Source: Oscillospiraceae bacterium (GTDB lineage: Bacteria; Bacillota; Clostridia; Oscillospirales; Oscillospiraceae). From it: DNA of 38,123 bases. Positions 13,433 to 21,163 of this stretch are shown here, piece after piece (positions within the stretch are counted from its first letter, which is position 1; the number at the start of each line of letters is the position of its first letter). The notes under the pieces were generated by a model. The model searched no databases, was not told the origin of the DNA, and saw nothing but the letters and a program-made list of their open reading frames with translations. The stretch covers positions 1 to 38,123 of the forward strand of contig WQWC01000019.1 in assembly GCA_009785525.1 (NCBI GenBank), given 5' to 3'. Position numbers and translations under genes: made by a program.

Positions 13433-14551
13433 ATGACTGTTAATCTTGACCTTTATCGTCACGGGGAAGAAATAAATGTTGCCGCGCATGTTCTATTCAG
13501 TGATTCTTTTTCAGGCGAACTTTCGTTTTTACTCAGCCGAAAAATGAAAATAGAATCCGCTTTTGCGTCTTTCGGTGAATGTACCGTTGAGATTGCCGAA
13601 TCCGATGAGTTGTTCAGAAAAGCAAATAAAGTGTCTGTCTCCATACCGCAAAAAACTCAAGAATTGCGGATTAATTACAGCGGACAACCCGAAGGATATC
13701 ACACGTTTGTCAATGACATGGTGTTTGCCGTAAATTATTACTCAGCGTGGTATCCCGATGAAATAAGCACTGGAAGCGCGGACTTGGCCGTTAGATTTCA
13801 CGACAACTTTTATACACATGTAGTAAACGCAAGTTATAGCGAATCGGAGAAATCGTGGGAATATCGCCCGAAAGATTTTGATTGCAATATTCTCGCGTAT
13901 AAGGACGCAAAATCGATTCAGAACGATTTGTTGTGTCTCCTTTATATTGGCGACAACGATGAGCTTGCGAAAGTTTATTTTGACGCATATACCAATGCCG
14001 CTGAGTTCTGCGCGGATTTGTTTGAAACTAACCGGCTGTCAAAATGCACATTAGCCGTTTTGCCTGATGGAAATGCACATGATGGGTATTGCCGGGAGTC
14101 GCTTATCGTATTAGGTGGGTTTATAGACGACCCATCGTATGCCCGGCATCTTCTTGCGCATGAAATAGCGCACAATTGGTGCGCGGGTGCGGATTTTAAC
14201 ACATGGGAAGACTGGCTGAATGAGACAACGGCCGAATGGACGTCGTTGCTGTTTTTGCTGCACAGCGGCAACGCAGACAAGTTCAATTCCGTCATTGCGG
14301 ACAAATTTCAAAAATGCAAAAATTCGCCTGCTATCAAAACACCGGATGGGAGCAGACCAGAAGGCGTGCACGATAAAGGGACTTTGCTTTTTTATCGTAT
14401 TTATCAGCAATATGGATATGACGCAATTTCTAAAATGCTTCGTTTATTTGATGTATTAACTGAAAAAACTACCGAAAATTATATTGCATCAATACGTGAA
14501 AACCTAAGTTCCGATATAGCCGATATTATCGTGACCGGGATTAAAGATTAG
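13433..14551 (+). CDS. M1-like zinc metallopeptidase
   Basis: A 372-residue gluzincin. The zinc site is complete: HEIAH near residue 241 gives two histidines and the catalytic glutamate, and the third ligand is the glutamate of NETTAEW, 18 residues further. The first part, about 110 residues, is strand-rich like the N-terminal saddle of aminopeptidase N; the GAMEN exopeptidase motif is replaced by LGGFID. The downstream KGTLLFYRIYQQYG matches the region after the zinc helix. It is short for M1 enzymes (lacking the C-terminal helical superhelix) and has no signal peptide, so it is a cytoplasmic minimal form. An extended -10 (TATGATATACT near 13386) and GGAGG precede the ATG. The gene ends five bases from the convergent tag gene without any terminator between. 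Confidence 0.82.
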   Translation: MTVNLDLYRHGEEINVAAHVLFSDSFSGELSFLLSRKMKIESAFASFGECTVEIAESDELFRKANKVSVSIPQKTQELRINYSGQPEGYHTFVNDMVFAVNYYSAWYPDEISTGSADLAVRFHDNFYTHVVNASYSESEKSWEYRPKDFDCNILAYKDAKSIQNDLLCLLYIGDNDELAKVYFDAYTNAAEFCADLFETNRLSKCTLAVLPDGNAHDGYCRESLIVLGGFIDDPSYARHLLAHEIAHNWCAGADFNTWEDWLNETTAEWTSLLFLLHSGNADKFNSVIADKFQKCKNSPAIKTPDGSRPEGVHDKGTLLFYRIYQQYGYDAISKMLRLFDVLTEKTTENYIASIRENLSSDIADIIVTGIKD

Positions 14552-14556
14552 CGGGT

Positions 14557-15117
14557 TTAATAACGAAAACAACCCACCAAATGATCGTTCACAACCCCAA
14601 TCGCTTGCAGATACGCGTAAATAATAGTCGTCCCCACGAACTTAAAGCCGCGCTTTTTCAAATCCTTGCTGATCGCATCACTCAGCGGGGTGAAGGCCGG
14701 GATTTCCTCCATCGTTTTCCAGTGGTTCTTGATTACCTCACCCTGCGTGAATCCCCATAAGTAAGCGTCAAAACTGCCGAATTCTTTTTGTACTTCCAAC
14801 GTGCGGTTCGCGTTGTTGATGATCGCGCGGATTTTCAGCTGATTACGCACAATTCCGGCGTCCTGCATCAGCTGTTCATATTTTGCCTCATCGTATCCGG
14901 CGACTGTTTCGATGTGGAAGTTATCGAAAGCCTTGTCAAAGTTTTCTTTTTTATGCAGAATCGTCCGCCAGCTGAGACCCGCTTGCATTAAATCCAGGCA
15001 TAGTTTGCCGAAAAGCCTCTGATCGTCATGCTCCGCTACTCCCCAGACTTCGTCGTGGTATTTGGCCATTTTCTCATCGTTTTCCACCCAAGGGCAGCGT
15101 GTTTTTTCGTTGGTCAT
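14557..15117 (-). CDS. tag: DNA-3-methyladenine glycosylase I
   Basis: A 186-residue base-excision repair enzyme that removes 3-methyladenine from alkylated DNA. The N-terminal RCPWVENDEKMAKYHDEVWG, the helix LMQAGLSWRTILHKKENF, and IVRNQLKIRAIINNA are characteristic; the Tag zinc-binding cysteine and histidines appear as C8 and the histidines in the DEVWG and DHLVGCFRY regions. The ATG at 15117 has TTGGAG eight bases upstream; the longer frame to 15258 runs into dispersed repeats and is rejected. It seems to be a single-gene unit placed head-on against the M1 peptidase gene. Confidence 0.93.
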   Translation of the reverse strand: MTNEKTRCPWVENDEKMAKYHDEVWGVAEHDDQRLFGKLCLDLMQAGLSWRTILHKKENFDKAFDNFHIETVAGYDEAKYEQLMQDAGIVRNQLKIRAIINNANRTLEVQKEFGSFDAYLWGFTQGEVIKNHWKTMEEIPAFTPLSDAISKDLKKRGFKFVGTTIIYAYLQAIGVVNDHLVGCFRY

Positions 15118-15150
15118 TTTGATTTCTCCAATCTCTTGAATAGCCGCGCA

Positions 15151-15350
15151 GGGGACGGCATCCTCGACGTCCCACGGTTGCATTTTAGGCATTGATCTTG
15201 TAAGGGACGCGCCCCTGCGCGTCCCGCTGTCGTATTTCCTTCCGGTCTCCGGGGACAAAACACCCGGCCCTGCGGGGCCGCCCTTTTTACGAAAGAGGGC
15301 AAGGATTTAGACGCGGGTACAACGTGACGTCGAGGACACCGTCCTGCGGG
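15151..15350. repeat. Composite repeat block between tag and rplA
   Basis: Its ends are inverted copies of the GGACGTC-type repeat (15151-15173 and 15325-15350). Inside are a hairpin GGGACGCGC/GCGCGTCCC (about 15214-15232) and a half-copy of the AACAAAACACCCG palindromic element (15254-15300, with GGCCC/GGGCC hairpin and CCCTTTTTACGAAAGAGGG). No coding sense is visible. Confidence 0.6.
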
Positions 15351-15365
15351 ATTAAATACACAAAA

Positions 15366-15392
15366 ACGCCGCGGCATTTGCTGCCACGGCGT
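15366..15392 (-). terminator. Terminator after rplA
   Basis: On the minus strand an 11-bp stem with one mismatch (ACGCCGTGGCA with TGCCGCGGCGT) is followed by TTTTGTG. It lies nine bases beyond the rplA stop, so the operon ends without rplJ-rplL. Confidence 0.85.
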
Positions 15393-15400
15393 CTTTTTCG

Positions 15401-16093
15401 TTACATTTGTTTCATCGCGTTGATTTTAACCCCGGGACCCATTGTAGAGGCTGTCACGCAGCTTCTGATATATTGCCCTTTTGCGGCGGCCGGTTTGGCT
15501 TTAATCACAGCATCCAACAGCGCCGTATAGTTGTCAATAAGCTTTTCCGGACCGAACGACACTTTGCCTATTGGGCAGTGGATTATGTTCGTTCTGTCAA
15601 GGCGGTACTCGATTTTACCGGCCTTAATCTCCGCCACCGCCTGCGCGATGTTCGGTGTAACCGTTCCGGCTTTCGGCGTTGGCATCAAGCCTTTCGGACC
15701 CAGGACTTTACCCAGGCGGCCGACTGTGCCCATCATATCCGGCGTCGCGACGACCACGTCATAATCGAAGAAGTTCTCTTTCTGGATTTTATCGACCATG
15801 TCCTGTCCGCCGGCGAAATCCGCCCCGGCGTCAAGCGCTTCCTGAACGCGCTCTTCTTTACAGAACACAAGCACCCTGCGTGCTTTACCGGTTCCGTGCG
15901 GCAGAACGATAGCTCCCCTGACCTGCTGGTCGGCGTGACGAGAGTCAACACCCAGTTTAATGTGAAGTTCAACAGTCTCGTCAAACTTTGCTTTCGCGGC
16001 AGAAACGACCAGCGCGAACGCCTCTTCCGGATCGTACAGATTCAGTTTGTCAACGGATTTTTCGCTCTCCCTGTAATTCTTTCCTCTAAACAT
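15401..16093 (-). CDS. rplA: 50S ribosomal protein L1
   Basis: A 230-residue L1 that forms the mobile stalk at the E site and can repress its own mRNA. Visible are the family segments [27 protein letters not shown], and [21 protein letters not shown], which is the L1 signature. It follows rplK by four bases. A strong terminator stands directly behind it, so L10 and L12 genes, normally next, must be elsewhere. Confidence 0.97.
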   Translation of the reverse strand: MFRGKNYRESEKSVDKLNLYDPEEAFALVVSAAKAKFDETVELHIKLGVDSRHADQQVRGAIVLPHGTGKARRVLVFCKEERVQEALDAGADFAGGQDMVDKIQKENFFDYDVVVATPDMMGTVGRLGKVLGPKGLMPTPKAGTVTPNIAQAVAEIKAGKIEYRLDRTNIIHCPIGKVSFGPEKLIDNYTALLDAVIKAKPAAAKGQYIRSCVTASTMGPGVKINAMKQM

Positions 16094-16097
16094 AATC

Positions 16098-16529
16098 CTA
16101 ACCCCCCGCTACTGTGATACCCATGCTGCGCGCCGTACCGGCGACCATGCGCATGGCGGCTTCAACGCTGCTGGCGTTCAAGTCCGGCATTTTCAGCTCC
16201 GCTATTTTGCGCAGCTCGTCCATCGATATCTCCGAAACTTTTTCCCTGTGCGGGACGCCGGAGGCTTTTTCTAAATTACAGGCCTTTTTCAAAAGCACCG
16301 GTACAGGCGGCGTTTTCGTGATAAACGAAAAACTTCTGTCCGCGTATACTGAAATCACGACAGGGATGATCATACCGTCGTCGTTCTTTGTCCTGTCGTT
16401 GAACTCTTTTGTAAAAGCACCTATGTTAACACCATGCTGGCCAAGCGCGGGACCCACGGGAGGCGCGGGCGTTGCTTTTCCGGCAGGGATTTGCAACTTA
16501 ATTTTGCCTATTTCTTTTTGTGGCGGCAT
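16098..16529 (-). CDS. rplK: 50S ribosomal protein L11
   Basis: A 143-residue L11, part of the GTPase-associated centre where it binds 23S rRNA with L10. The N-terminal [22 protein letters not shown] is the signature region, with the proline-rich [10 protein letters not shown] typical of thiostrepton-binding L11. Length is normal. A 114-base gap with an AT-rich hairpin separates it from nusG. Confidence 0.97.
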   Translation of the reverse strand: MPPQKEIGKIKLQIPAGKATPAPPVGPALGQHGVNIGAFTKEFNDRTKNDDGMIIPVVISVYADRSFSFITKTPPVPVLLKKACNLEKASGVPHREKVSEISMDELRKIAELKMPDLNASSVEAAMRMVAGTARSMGITVAGG

Positions 16530-16588
16530 ACTCTAAACACTCCTTTGCGGCAATCTTTCAGATTGCCGAGATTTAAGATTAAGATATG

Positions 16589-16622
16589 AGATGTAAGATC
16601 TTATAATTTAAATCTTACATCT
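16589..16622. repeat. AT-rich perfect hairpin between nusG and rplK
   Basis: AGATGTAAGAT (16589-16599) pairs with ATCTTACATCT (16612-16622), an 11-bp stem with a 12-base loop; next to it lies a small hairpin GCAATCTTTCAGATTGC (about 16551-16567). No T-run follows on the minus strand. The base composition is unlike the neighbours. Confidence 0.6.
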
Positions 16623-16643
16623 TGTAATCGCGTAGCAATTGCT

Positions 16644-17162
16644 TTATTCTGCTTCAATTTGGTCAAAATCCAGATCCACCGGCGTTTCGCGGCCAAACAT
16701 GGATACAATTACGCGCGCACGGTTTTTATCGACCTCAATTTCTTCCACAGTTCCTAAGAATCCCATCAGCGGACCATCAGTTACTTTGACTGTTCCGCCG
16801 ACTTCAAAACCGACTACAACTTCGTGTCTCTCTATTCCGAGAGACAAAATTTCGTCCTCGGTCAAAGGGATTGCTTTATTCTGGGAGCCTACAAACCCTG
16901 TGACGCCCCTTACGTTGCGCACAAGGTGCCAGCTCACGTCGTTCATAAGCATTTTTATAAGGACGTATCCGGGGAAAACTTTACGTTCAACCGTTTTAGT
17001 CTGTGACTCGTGAATTTCCGTCACCATCTCAGTCGGGATCTTGATTTCCAGAATCTGATCCTGCATTTTACGGTTCTCGGCCGCTTTTTCAATTGTGGCC
17101 GCGACTGCGTTTTCGTATCCGGAATATGTGTGAACCACATACCATCTCGCTTCTTCTGCCAT
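16644..17162 (-). CDS. nusG: Transcription antitermination/termination factor NusG
   Basis: A 172-residue NusG that binds RNA polymerase and couples to termination, pausing or the ribosome. The NGN domain starts with ARWYVVHTYSGYENAV and includes VFPGYVLIKM; the C-terminal KOW domain carries GGTVKVTDGPLMGFLGTVEEI. Length is normal for Firmicutes. It follows secE by eight bases. Confidence 0.96.
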   Translation of the reverse strand: MAEEARWYVVHTYSGYENAVAATIEKAAENRKMQDQILEIKIPTEMVTEIHESQTKTVERKVFPGYVLIKMLMNDVSWHLVRNVRGVTGFVGSQNKAIPLTEDEILSLGIERHEVVVGFEVGGTVKVTDGPLMGFLGTVEEIEVDKNRARVIVSMFGRETPVDLDFDQIEAE

Positions 17163-17170
17163 GGCCGCCG

Positions 17171-17425
17171 TTAACCCCAGAACTGCCCAAGCTGCCTTAT
17201 AGCCTGGAATATCTGCCCGGCAACTTGGTCAATAGCCCAAACAACAATCGCCATGGTGACCATAAGTCCCAGCGCTATCAAGGTGTTGTTAACTGTCTGT
17301 TTCGGCGTCGGCCAAACAACTTTTTTAAGCTCAGCCCGCATTTCGCGGAACCATCTTTTCAGGCGGTTATCACGCCGGGTTCTGCGCTTGCGGCCTTGGG
17401 CTTTCTCGTTCTTTTCTTCTGACAT
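17171..17425 (-). CDS. secE: Preprotein translocase subunit SecE
   Basis: An 84-residue single-span SecE, the essential clamp of the SecYEG channel. A very basic N-terminus (KAQGRKRRTRRDNRLKR) precedes the conserved amphipathic WFREMRAELKKVVWPTPKQT, and one transmembrane helix of about 20 residues follows. Its place between rpmG and nusG is the classical order. Confidence 0.95.
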   Translation of the reverse strand: MSEEKNEKAQGRKRRTRRDNRLKRWFREMRAELKKVVWPTPKQTVNNTLIALGLMVTMAIVVWAIDQVAGQIFQAIRQLGQFWG

Positions 17426-17437
17426 TGTTGCCTCCCC

Positions 17438-17587
17438 CTACTTCGTTTCGGAGTGTACCGTATGTTTGCGGCAGAAACGGCAATATTTGTTTAGTTCAAG
17501 CCTGTCCGGCGTGTTCTTCTTATTCTTCGTGGTGTCGTAATTCCTCTGTTTGCAATCATTACATCGTAACGTGACCTTAATTCTCAT
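17438..17587 (-). CDS. rpmG: 50S ribosomal protein L33
   Basis: A 49-residue L33 with a zinc ribbon: CNDC near residue 9 and CRFC near 36, so it is the zinc-containing C+ form. The ATG at 17587 matches the usual length and has AGGAGG about 14 bases upstream. The same frame is open upstream to 17704 with 39 further codons containing arginine-rich sequence; this is taken as leader RNA rather than protein. First gene of the rpmG-secE-nusG-rplK-rplA operon. Confidence 0.93.
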   Translation of the reverse strand: MRIKVTLRCNDCKQRNYDTTKNKKNTPDRLELNKYCRFCRKHTVHSETK

Positions 17588-17753
17588 CGCGTCGCGGCGC
17601 CTCCTTTTCCTAATAGCCTCCCTGTTTGGATTTGCAGATTTTTGATCCCGGGGAAAGCACAATCCCATAAGGCTGCCGCGCCTCGGGGAGTTGGCTTTCT
17701 GCATCCGGTCATCCGGTTAATTGCGAAAAAATTAACCTATCTGCCGACAGGTA
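17588..17753 (-). promoter_or_regulatory. Leader of the rpmG operon
   Basis: About 165 bases of leader between the predicted start and rpmG. It contains a hairpin GGTTAATT/AATTAACC (about 17716-17738). No terminator is seen. Function unknown; some form of operon control is possible. Confidence 0.4.
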
Positions 17754-17759
17754 AAAATT

Positions 17760-17788
17760 ATTATAGCACACAGTAACTGCGGCGTCAA
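17760..17788 (-). promoter_or_regulatory. Promoter of the rpmG-secE-nusG-rplK-rplA operon
   Basis: TTGACG (17783-17788) and TATAAT (17760-17765) on the minus strand with a 17-bp spacer. Confidence 0.8.
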
Positions 17789-17879
17789 CTGTTTTTTGTA
17801 TATTTTGCGGGGGAGAGGGGGCGTATATGGTCAATGCGAATGTCCAAGGTCTCCCGCAGAACCAGCGTAGAACCAAACA

Positions 17880-17958
17880 ACGGTACGCGCAGGGGCGCGT
17901 CCCCTACGGGGTGAGTGCATATGCCCGGCCGCAGGACGTCTAGGACGCCGTCCTCTAC
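17880..17958. repeat. Dispersed GC-rich repeats at the 3' end of ribF
   Basis: A hairpin-forming ACGCGCAGGGGCGCGTCCCCTAC (17885-17907) is followed by a GGACGTC-type copy (17932-17958). The ribF stop codon TAG is part of the second copy (GTAGAGGACGG on the minus strand). Confidence 0.65.
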
Positions 17959-18872
17959 GTCCCCAGTGCCGCATTATCAAAATACGTCTCTGCCGCCTTG
18001 CAATCTTTTTGTATCTGCGTCTTTAGCGCATCCATGCTGCTGAACTTTATTTCCGGACGCAGGCAGGTATAGAACTCAATCCGCACCTGTCGGCCGTATA
18101 AATTCCCTCGAAAGTTAAGTATGTGCGTTTCAGCTGTTATTCTGCTCTCCGCAGAGTTGTCAATGGTCGGGCGGATTCCGATGTTAGTCACGCCTGTATA
18201 GACTCCCTCGTCGTCTAAATACACTTTAGTCGCGTAAACGCCAAACGCCGGGATGATAACTGGATCCTCAAACGTCATGTTTATCGTTGGAGTGCCGAGT
18301 GTTCGACCCAATCTATATCCGTAGCGGACAATATCCGTCAAAACATGCGGATGGCCGAGAAATACGTTTGCACGTTCTATGTCACCGCCGGAAATCAATT
18401 CCCTGATATATGTCGAACTGCTTGTCACCCCGTCATGCTTCACCGCCGGGATAATGTCGCAGCCTATGCCCAGTTCCTCACATTTTTGGCGCAACCGATC
18501 GCTTGTACCAACCCCGCCTTTGCCGAATCTGAAATCGTGCCCAGCCACCAGGTGCCGCGCACCGAATTCTTCTACCAAATGCCCGATAAACACATCCCAC
18601 GGCATTTCGGCCGTCGCTTTGTCGAAGTGCAGGAAAATGATGTCGTCTATCCCGAAAAGGCGGTTTATAATCCCCGCACGGTCTCCAGGTGAGTTGATAA
18701 GCGGCACTGCATCGCCCTTAACCAAGCTGAGTGGATGCGTGTCAAATGTGATAACGGAAGGCAGCAGATTCGCCGTCTCCCCGATTTCAACCGCCTTGTT
18801 TAAAAGCCTCGCGTGGCCTATGTGTATCCCATCAAAAAAACCCAGCGCTATCACGCGCCTTTTATCTGTCAT
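17955..18872 (-). CDS. ribF: Bifunctional riboflavin kinase / FAD synthetase
   Basis: A 305-residue enzyme making FMN and FAD from riboflavin and ATP. The N-terminal adenylyltransferase domain has GFFDGIHIGHARLL, its nucleotidyl-transferase HxGH site, and the conserved FRFGKGGVG; SSTYIRELI follows. The C-terminal kinase domain has GRTLGTPTINM and GVYTGVTNIGIRPT. The ATG at 18872 has TGGAG upstream; the longer frame lacks one. It is the last gene of the nusA-infB operon, separated from truB by 87 bases with a dispersed hairpin. Its stop codon is provided by a repeat. Confidence 0.95.
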   Translation of the reverse strand: MTDKRRVIALGFFDGIHIGHARLLNKAVEIGETANLLPSVITFDTHPLSLVKGDAVPLINSPGDRAGIINRLFGIDDIIFLHFDKATAEMPWDVFIGHLVEEFGARHLVAGHDFRFGKGGVGTSDRLRQKCEELGIGCDIIPAVKHDGVTSSSTYIRELISGGDIERANVFLGHPHVLTDIVRYGYRLGRTLGTPTINMTFEDPVIIPAFGVYATKVYLDDEGVYTGVTNIGIRPTIDNSAESRITAETHILNFRGNLYGRQVRIEFYTCLRPEIKFSSMDALKTQIQKDCKAAETYFDNAALGT

Positions 18873-18923
18873 TTGGTTGCTCCATATGAATTGATATGTG
18901 ATATAGGGGCACAATGTGCACCC

Positions 18924-18950
18924 ACGGGCGACCGGGACGGTCGCCCCTAC
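18924..18950. repeat. Dispersed GGGCG hairpin between truB and ribF
   Basis: GGGCGACC and GGTCGCCC pair around GGGAC, and the copy ends in CCTAC. It lies in the transcribed spacer inside the operon, so it is not an efficient terminator. Confidence 0.65.
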
Positions 18951-18959
18951 AGCCCCCCA

Positions 18960-19832
18960 TTAGAAGAACGACTTTACCACAGCCAACCTGCCGGCTCTGC
19001 CCTCGCCCAGGGCCAAAAACTCGCCTTCGGGTCCGTAGATTCTAACCTTGCCGTCTGGCACATCGTCAACCCGGCACGCGGCGCCGTTTTTGATTCTTTG
19101 CGCGTCTTGGGAATCCGCTTTCAGCGCCGAGTATGCCGCGAAAATCGAGTCAGTCGGCAGGATTATATCTTGTGCCTTGCCCTCGGCAGCGGCTTGTATA
19201 ATCTCGTCCAACGATAGCGCATCGCCTATCGAAAACGCCCCGGCTCTTGTCCGGCGCAGGGACGACATAACTCCTCCGGTACCGAGCGCTTGTCCGATAT
19301 CATGTGCAAGCGTGCGGATATATGTGCCTTTTGAACACGCAACGCGAATCATAAATTCATTTCCGTCAATGCGCATAAGCTCCATCTCAGATATAAAAAT
19401 ATCCCGCGCCGGTCTTGGGATGTCTATCCCTTGCCGCGCAAACTTGTACAGTCTGACACCGTTGATTTTTACCGCCGAGTACATCGGCGGAATTTGCTTG
19501 CCCGCTCCTAAAAAGCCTGAGATTACGGACTTTATCTCTTCTTCGGAGACAGAAGTAGGAATTTCGCAGCTTTCTAAGACATTGCCCTGTATATCCTGTG
19601 TGTCGGTGACAAGACCGAGCCGTATACCGGCCAAATACTCTTTCTCGGCGTTTTCGCAGAATTCGGCAGCTTTAGTCGCACGGCCTATGAATATCGGCAG
19701 GACCCCGGTCGCCATGGGGTCCAATGTGCCGCCGTGGCCTATTCGTTTTGTCTTGAACACTCCACGCAGCTTCGCCACAACGTCGTGCGATGTCCAGCTT
19801 TCCGGTTTGTCAACTATAACGATCCCATTCAC
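18960..19832 (-). CDS. truB: tRNA pseudouridine(55) synthase
   Basis: A 290-residue TruB that makes pseudouridine 55 in the T-loop of tRNAs. The catalytic aspartate lies in the GHGGTLDPMATGVLP motif near residue 39; GTYIRTLAHDIG and the SLRRTRAGAF segment are also conserved. It begins two bases after nrnA and continues the nusA-infB operon. Length is normal. Confidence 0.96.
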   Translation of the reverse strand: MNGIVIVDKPESWTSHDVVAKLRGVFKTKRIGHGGTLDPMATGVLPIFIGRATKAAEFCENAEKEYLAGIRLGLVTDTQDIQGNVLESCEIPTSVSEEEIKSVISGFLGAGKQIPPMYSAVKINGVRLYKFARQGIDIPRPARDIFISEMELMRIDGNEFMIRVACSKGTYIRTLAHDIGQALGTGGVMSSLRRTRAGAFSIGDALSLDEIIQAAAEGKAQDIILPTDSIFAAYSALKADSQDAQRIKNGAACRVDDVPDGKVRIYGPEGEFLALGEGRAGRLAVVKSFF

Positions 19833-19834
19833 AA

Positions 19835-20800
19835 CTAAACAAAGTCTTTCAGAACAGCAATCAGCTCTTGCTTTATTTTATCAACCGACGCACGCCTGGC
19901 AAATCCCGCGGCCATGGGATGCCCGCCGCCGCCGAATCTTTTGCAGATATCGTGCGCGTTAACGCCCGGAGATGTGCGAACCGACACTTTGCAGTCCACG
20001 GGGGAGCTTAACTCTCGTATAGTTATCCAAACAACCACGTTTTCAATAGTGCCCGGAATTGCCGCTATACCGTCCATATCATCCTCAACCGCCCCGGTGA
20101 GCGCTATCATGTCTCTTGTAATTGTCGCAATTGACACAGCGTTGTTAAAATAAAACTCAAGCCCTTCGTTTACCAAACCCTCAATCTTCACGCGCCCAAT
20201 CGTTCTCGCGTTGAAAAGTGTTCTGTTAAGCTCTGCATGCGGCGCACCCGCTTCAATCAACTCGGCAGCAATTCTCAGCGAATCCGCCGTTGTGTTAGCG
20301 AAAGAGAAGCAACCTGTATCCGTCGCAATGGCTACATACAATTGCTCTGCACTGGTTTTGTCTATGCCGCAGGGGAGTTTTTTCAATATGCCGCAGACAA
20401 TCTCCGCGCAGGCGGCCGTATTCTCGTCAAGACAGGTGTAATCGGCATACAGCGTGTTAGACGGATGATGGTCTATAGATAGCGAAATTTTGTCCAGATA
20501 CGCTTTTGCCTCTTCCGTGAACAAATCTTGCGAAGCTGTATCCACAGTGATTGTGTGCTCCGGTGAGTATCTCTCTGACGCCCAATAATCTTTGACATAC
20601 GGCAGATATTTATCCGTCACTTCCGGATTGCGGAGTATATACGCCGTTTTCCCCATATTGCGCAAGCCATGGCAAAGCGCACCGGCACAGCCTATCGTAT
20701 CCCCGTCCGGCCGGCGGTGAGTTATTATCAGAAACTTGTCCCGCGATTTAAGCCATTGTGCGGTATCATTAATGGTCATCATCGTGGCTGTCTTCGCCAT
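19835..20800 (-). CDS. nrnA: DHH phosphoesterase, bifunctional oligoribonuclease / pAp phosphatase
   Basis: A 321-residue DHH/DHHA1 protein that degrades nanoRNAs and dephosphorylates 3'-phosphoadenosine 5'-phosphate. The metal motifs are THRRPDGDTIGC, the aspartate of TVDTAS, the DHH of SIDHHPSN and ATDTGC; the DHHA1 domain ends with FGGGGHPMAAGF. The ATG at 20800 has GGAGG before it and overlaps the end of rbfA by 32 bases in another frame, an unusual but clear overlap implying coupling. The location between rbfA and truB is usual in Firmicutes. Confidence 0.93.
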   Translation of the reverse strand: MAKTATMMTINDTAQWLKSRDKFLIITHRRPDGDTIGCAGALCHGLRNMGKTAYILRNPEVTDKYLPYVKDYWASERYSPEHTITVDTASQDLFTEEAKAYLDKISLSIDHHPSNTLYADYTCLDENTAACAEIVCGILKKLPCGIDKTSAEQLYVAIATDTGCFSFANTTADSLRIAAELIEAGAPHAELNRTLFNARTIGRVKIEGLVNEGLEFYFNNAVSIATITRDMIALTGAVEDDMDGIAAIPGTIENVVVWITIRELSSPVDCKVSVRTSPGVNAHDICKRFGGGGHPMAAGFARRASVDKIKQELIAVLKDFV

Positions 20801-21152
20801 CGTTCTCCTCCGGTATATCCAGATTCGCGAGCAGTGTATTAATCCGCGCCCCGCGTTCCATCGAATTATCCATTTCAAACTGAAGCTCCGGCGTGTACCG
20901 CAGATTCAGCGCTTGCCCAAGTTCACGCCGCAAATATCCGGCCGCAGATTTCAGTCCCTTTAAAAACTCTTTCTCGGACTTAATATCGAAAACACTTATA
21001 TATACTTTAGCTATGCGCAAATCCCCCGTTGTATCAACGGAGGTAATGCTTATCATGCCCTGTTTTATACGCGGGTCTTTCATGTTCCGTATCAGCGTTG
21101 ACAGAACGCGCTGGATATCTTCGTTGATGCGCTCGATTTTGTTGTTAGGCAT
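20769..21152 (-). CDS. rbfA: Ribosome-binding factor A
   Basis: A 127-residue KH-type protein needed for late maturation of 16S rRNA, binding near helix 1. It shows the family pattern RINEDIQRVLSTLIRNMKDPRI and LRRELGQALNLRYTPELQFEMD. The ATG at 21152 has GGAGG seven bases upstream; the longer frame is unlikely. The C-terminus is rich in Asp/Glu/His (DGEDSHDDDH), a common feature of the tail. Confidence 0.95.
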   Translation of the reverse strand: MPNNKIERINEDIQRVLSTLIRNMKDPRIKQGMISITSVDTTGDLRIAKVYISVFDIKSEKEFLKGLKSAAGYLRRELGQALNLRYTPELQFEMDNSMERGARINTLLANLDIPEENDGEDSHDDDH

Positions 21153-21163
21153 GATGTTGCCTC

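Noticed and set aside
15407-16117. A 236-residue plus-strand frame over rplA
   Set aside because: It is the complement of L1, which carries its full signature on the other strand.
17588-17704. N-terminal extension of L33 by 39 residues
   Set aside because: The frame is open, but the family length is 49 residues and the best SD lies before 17587; the upstream codons lie in the leader.
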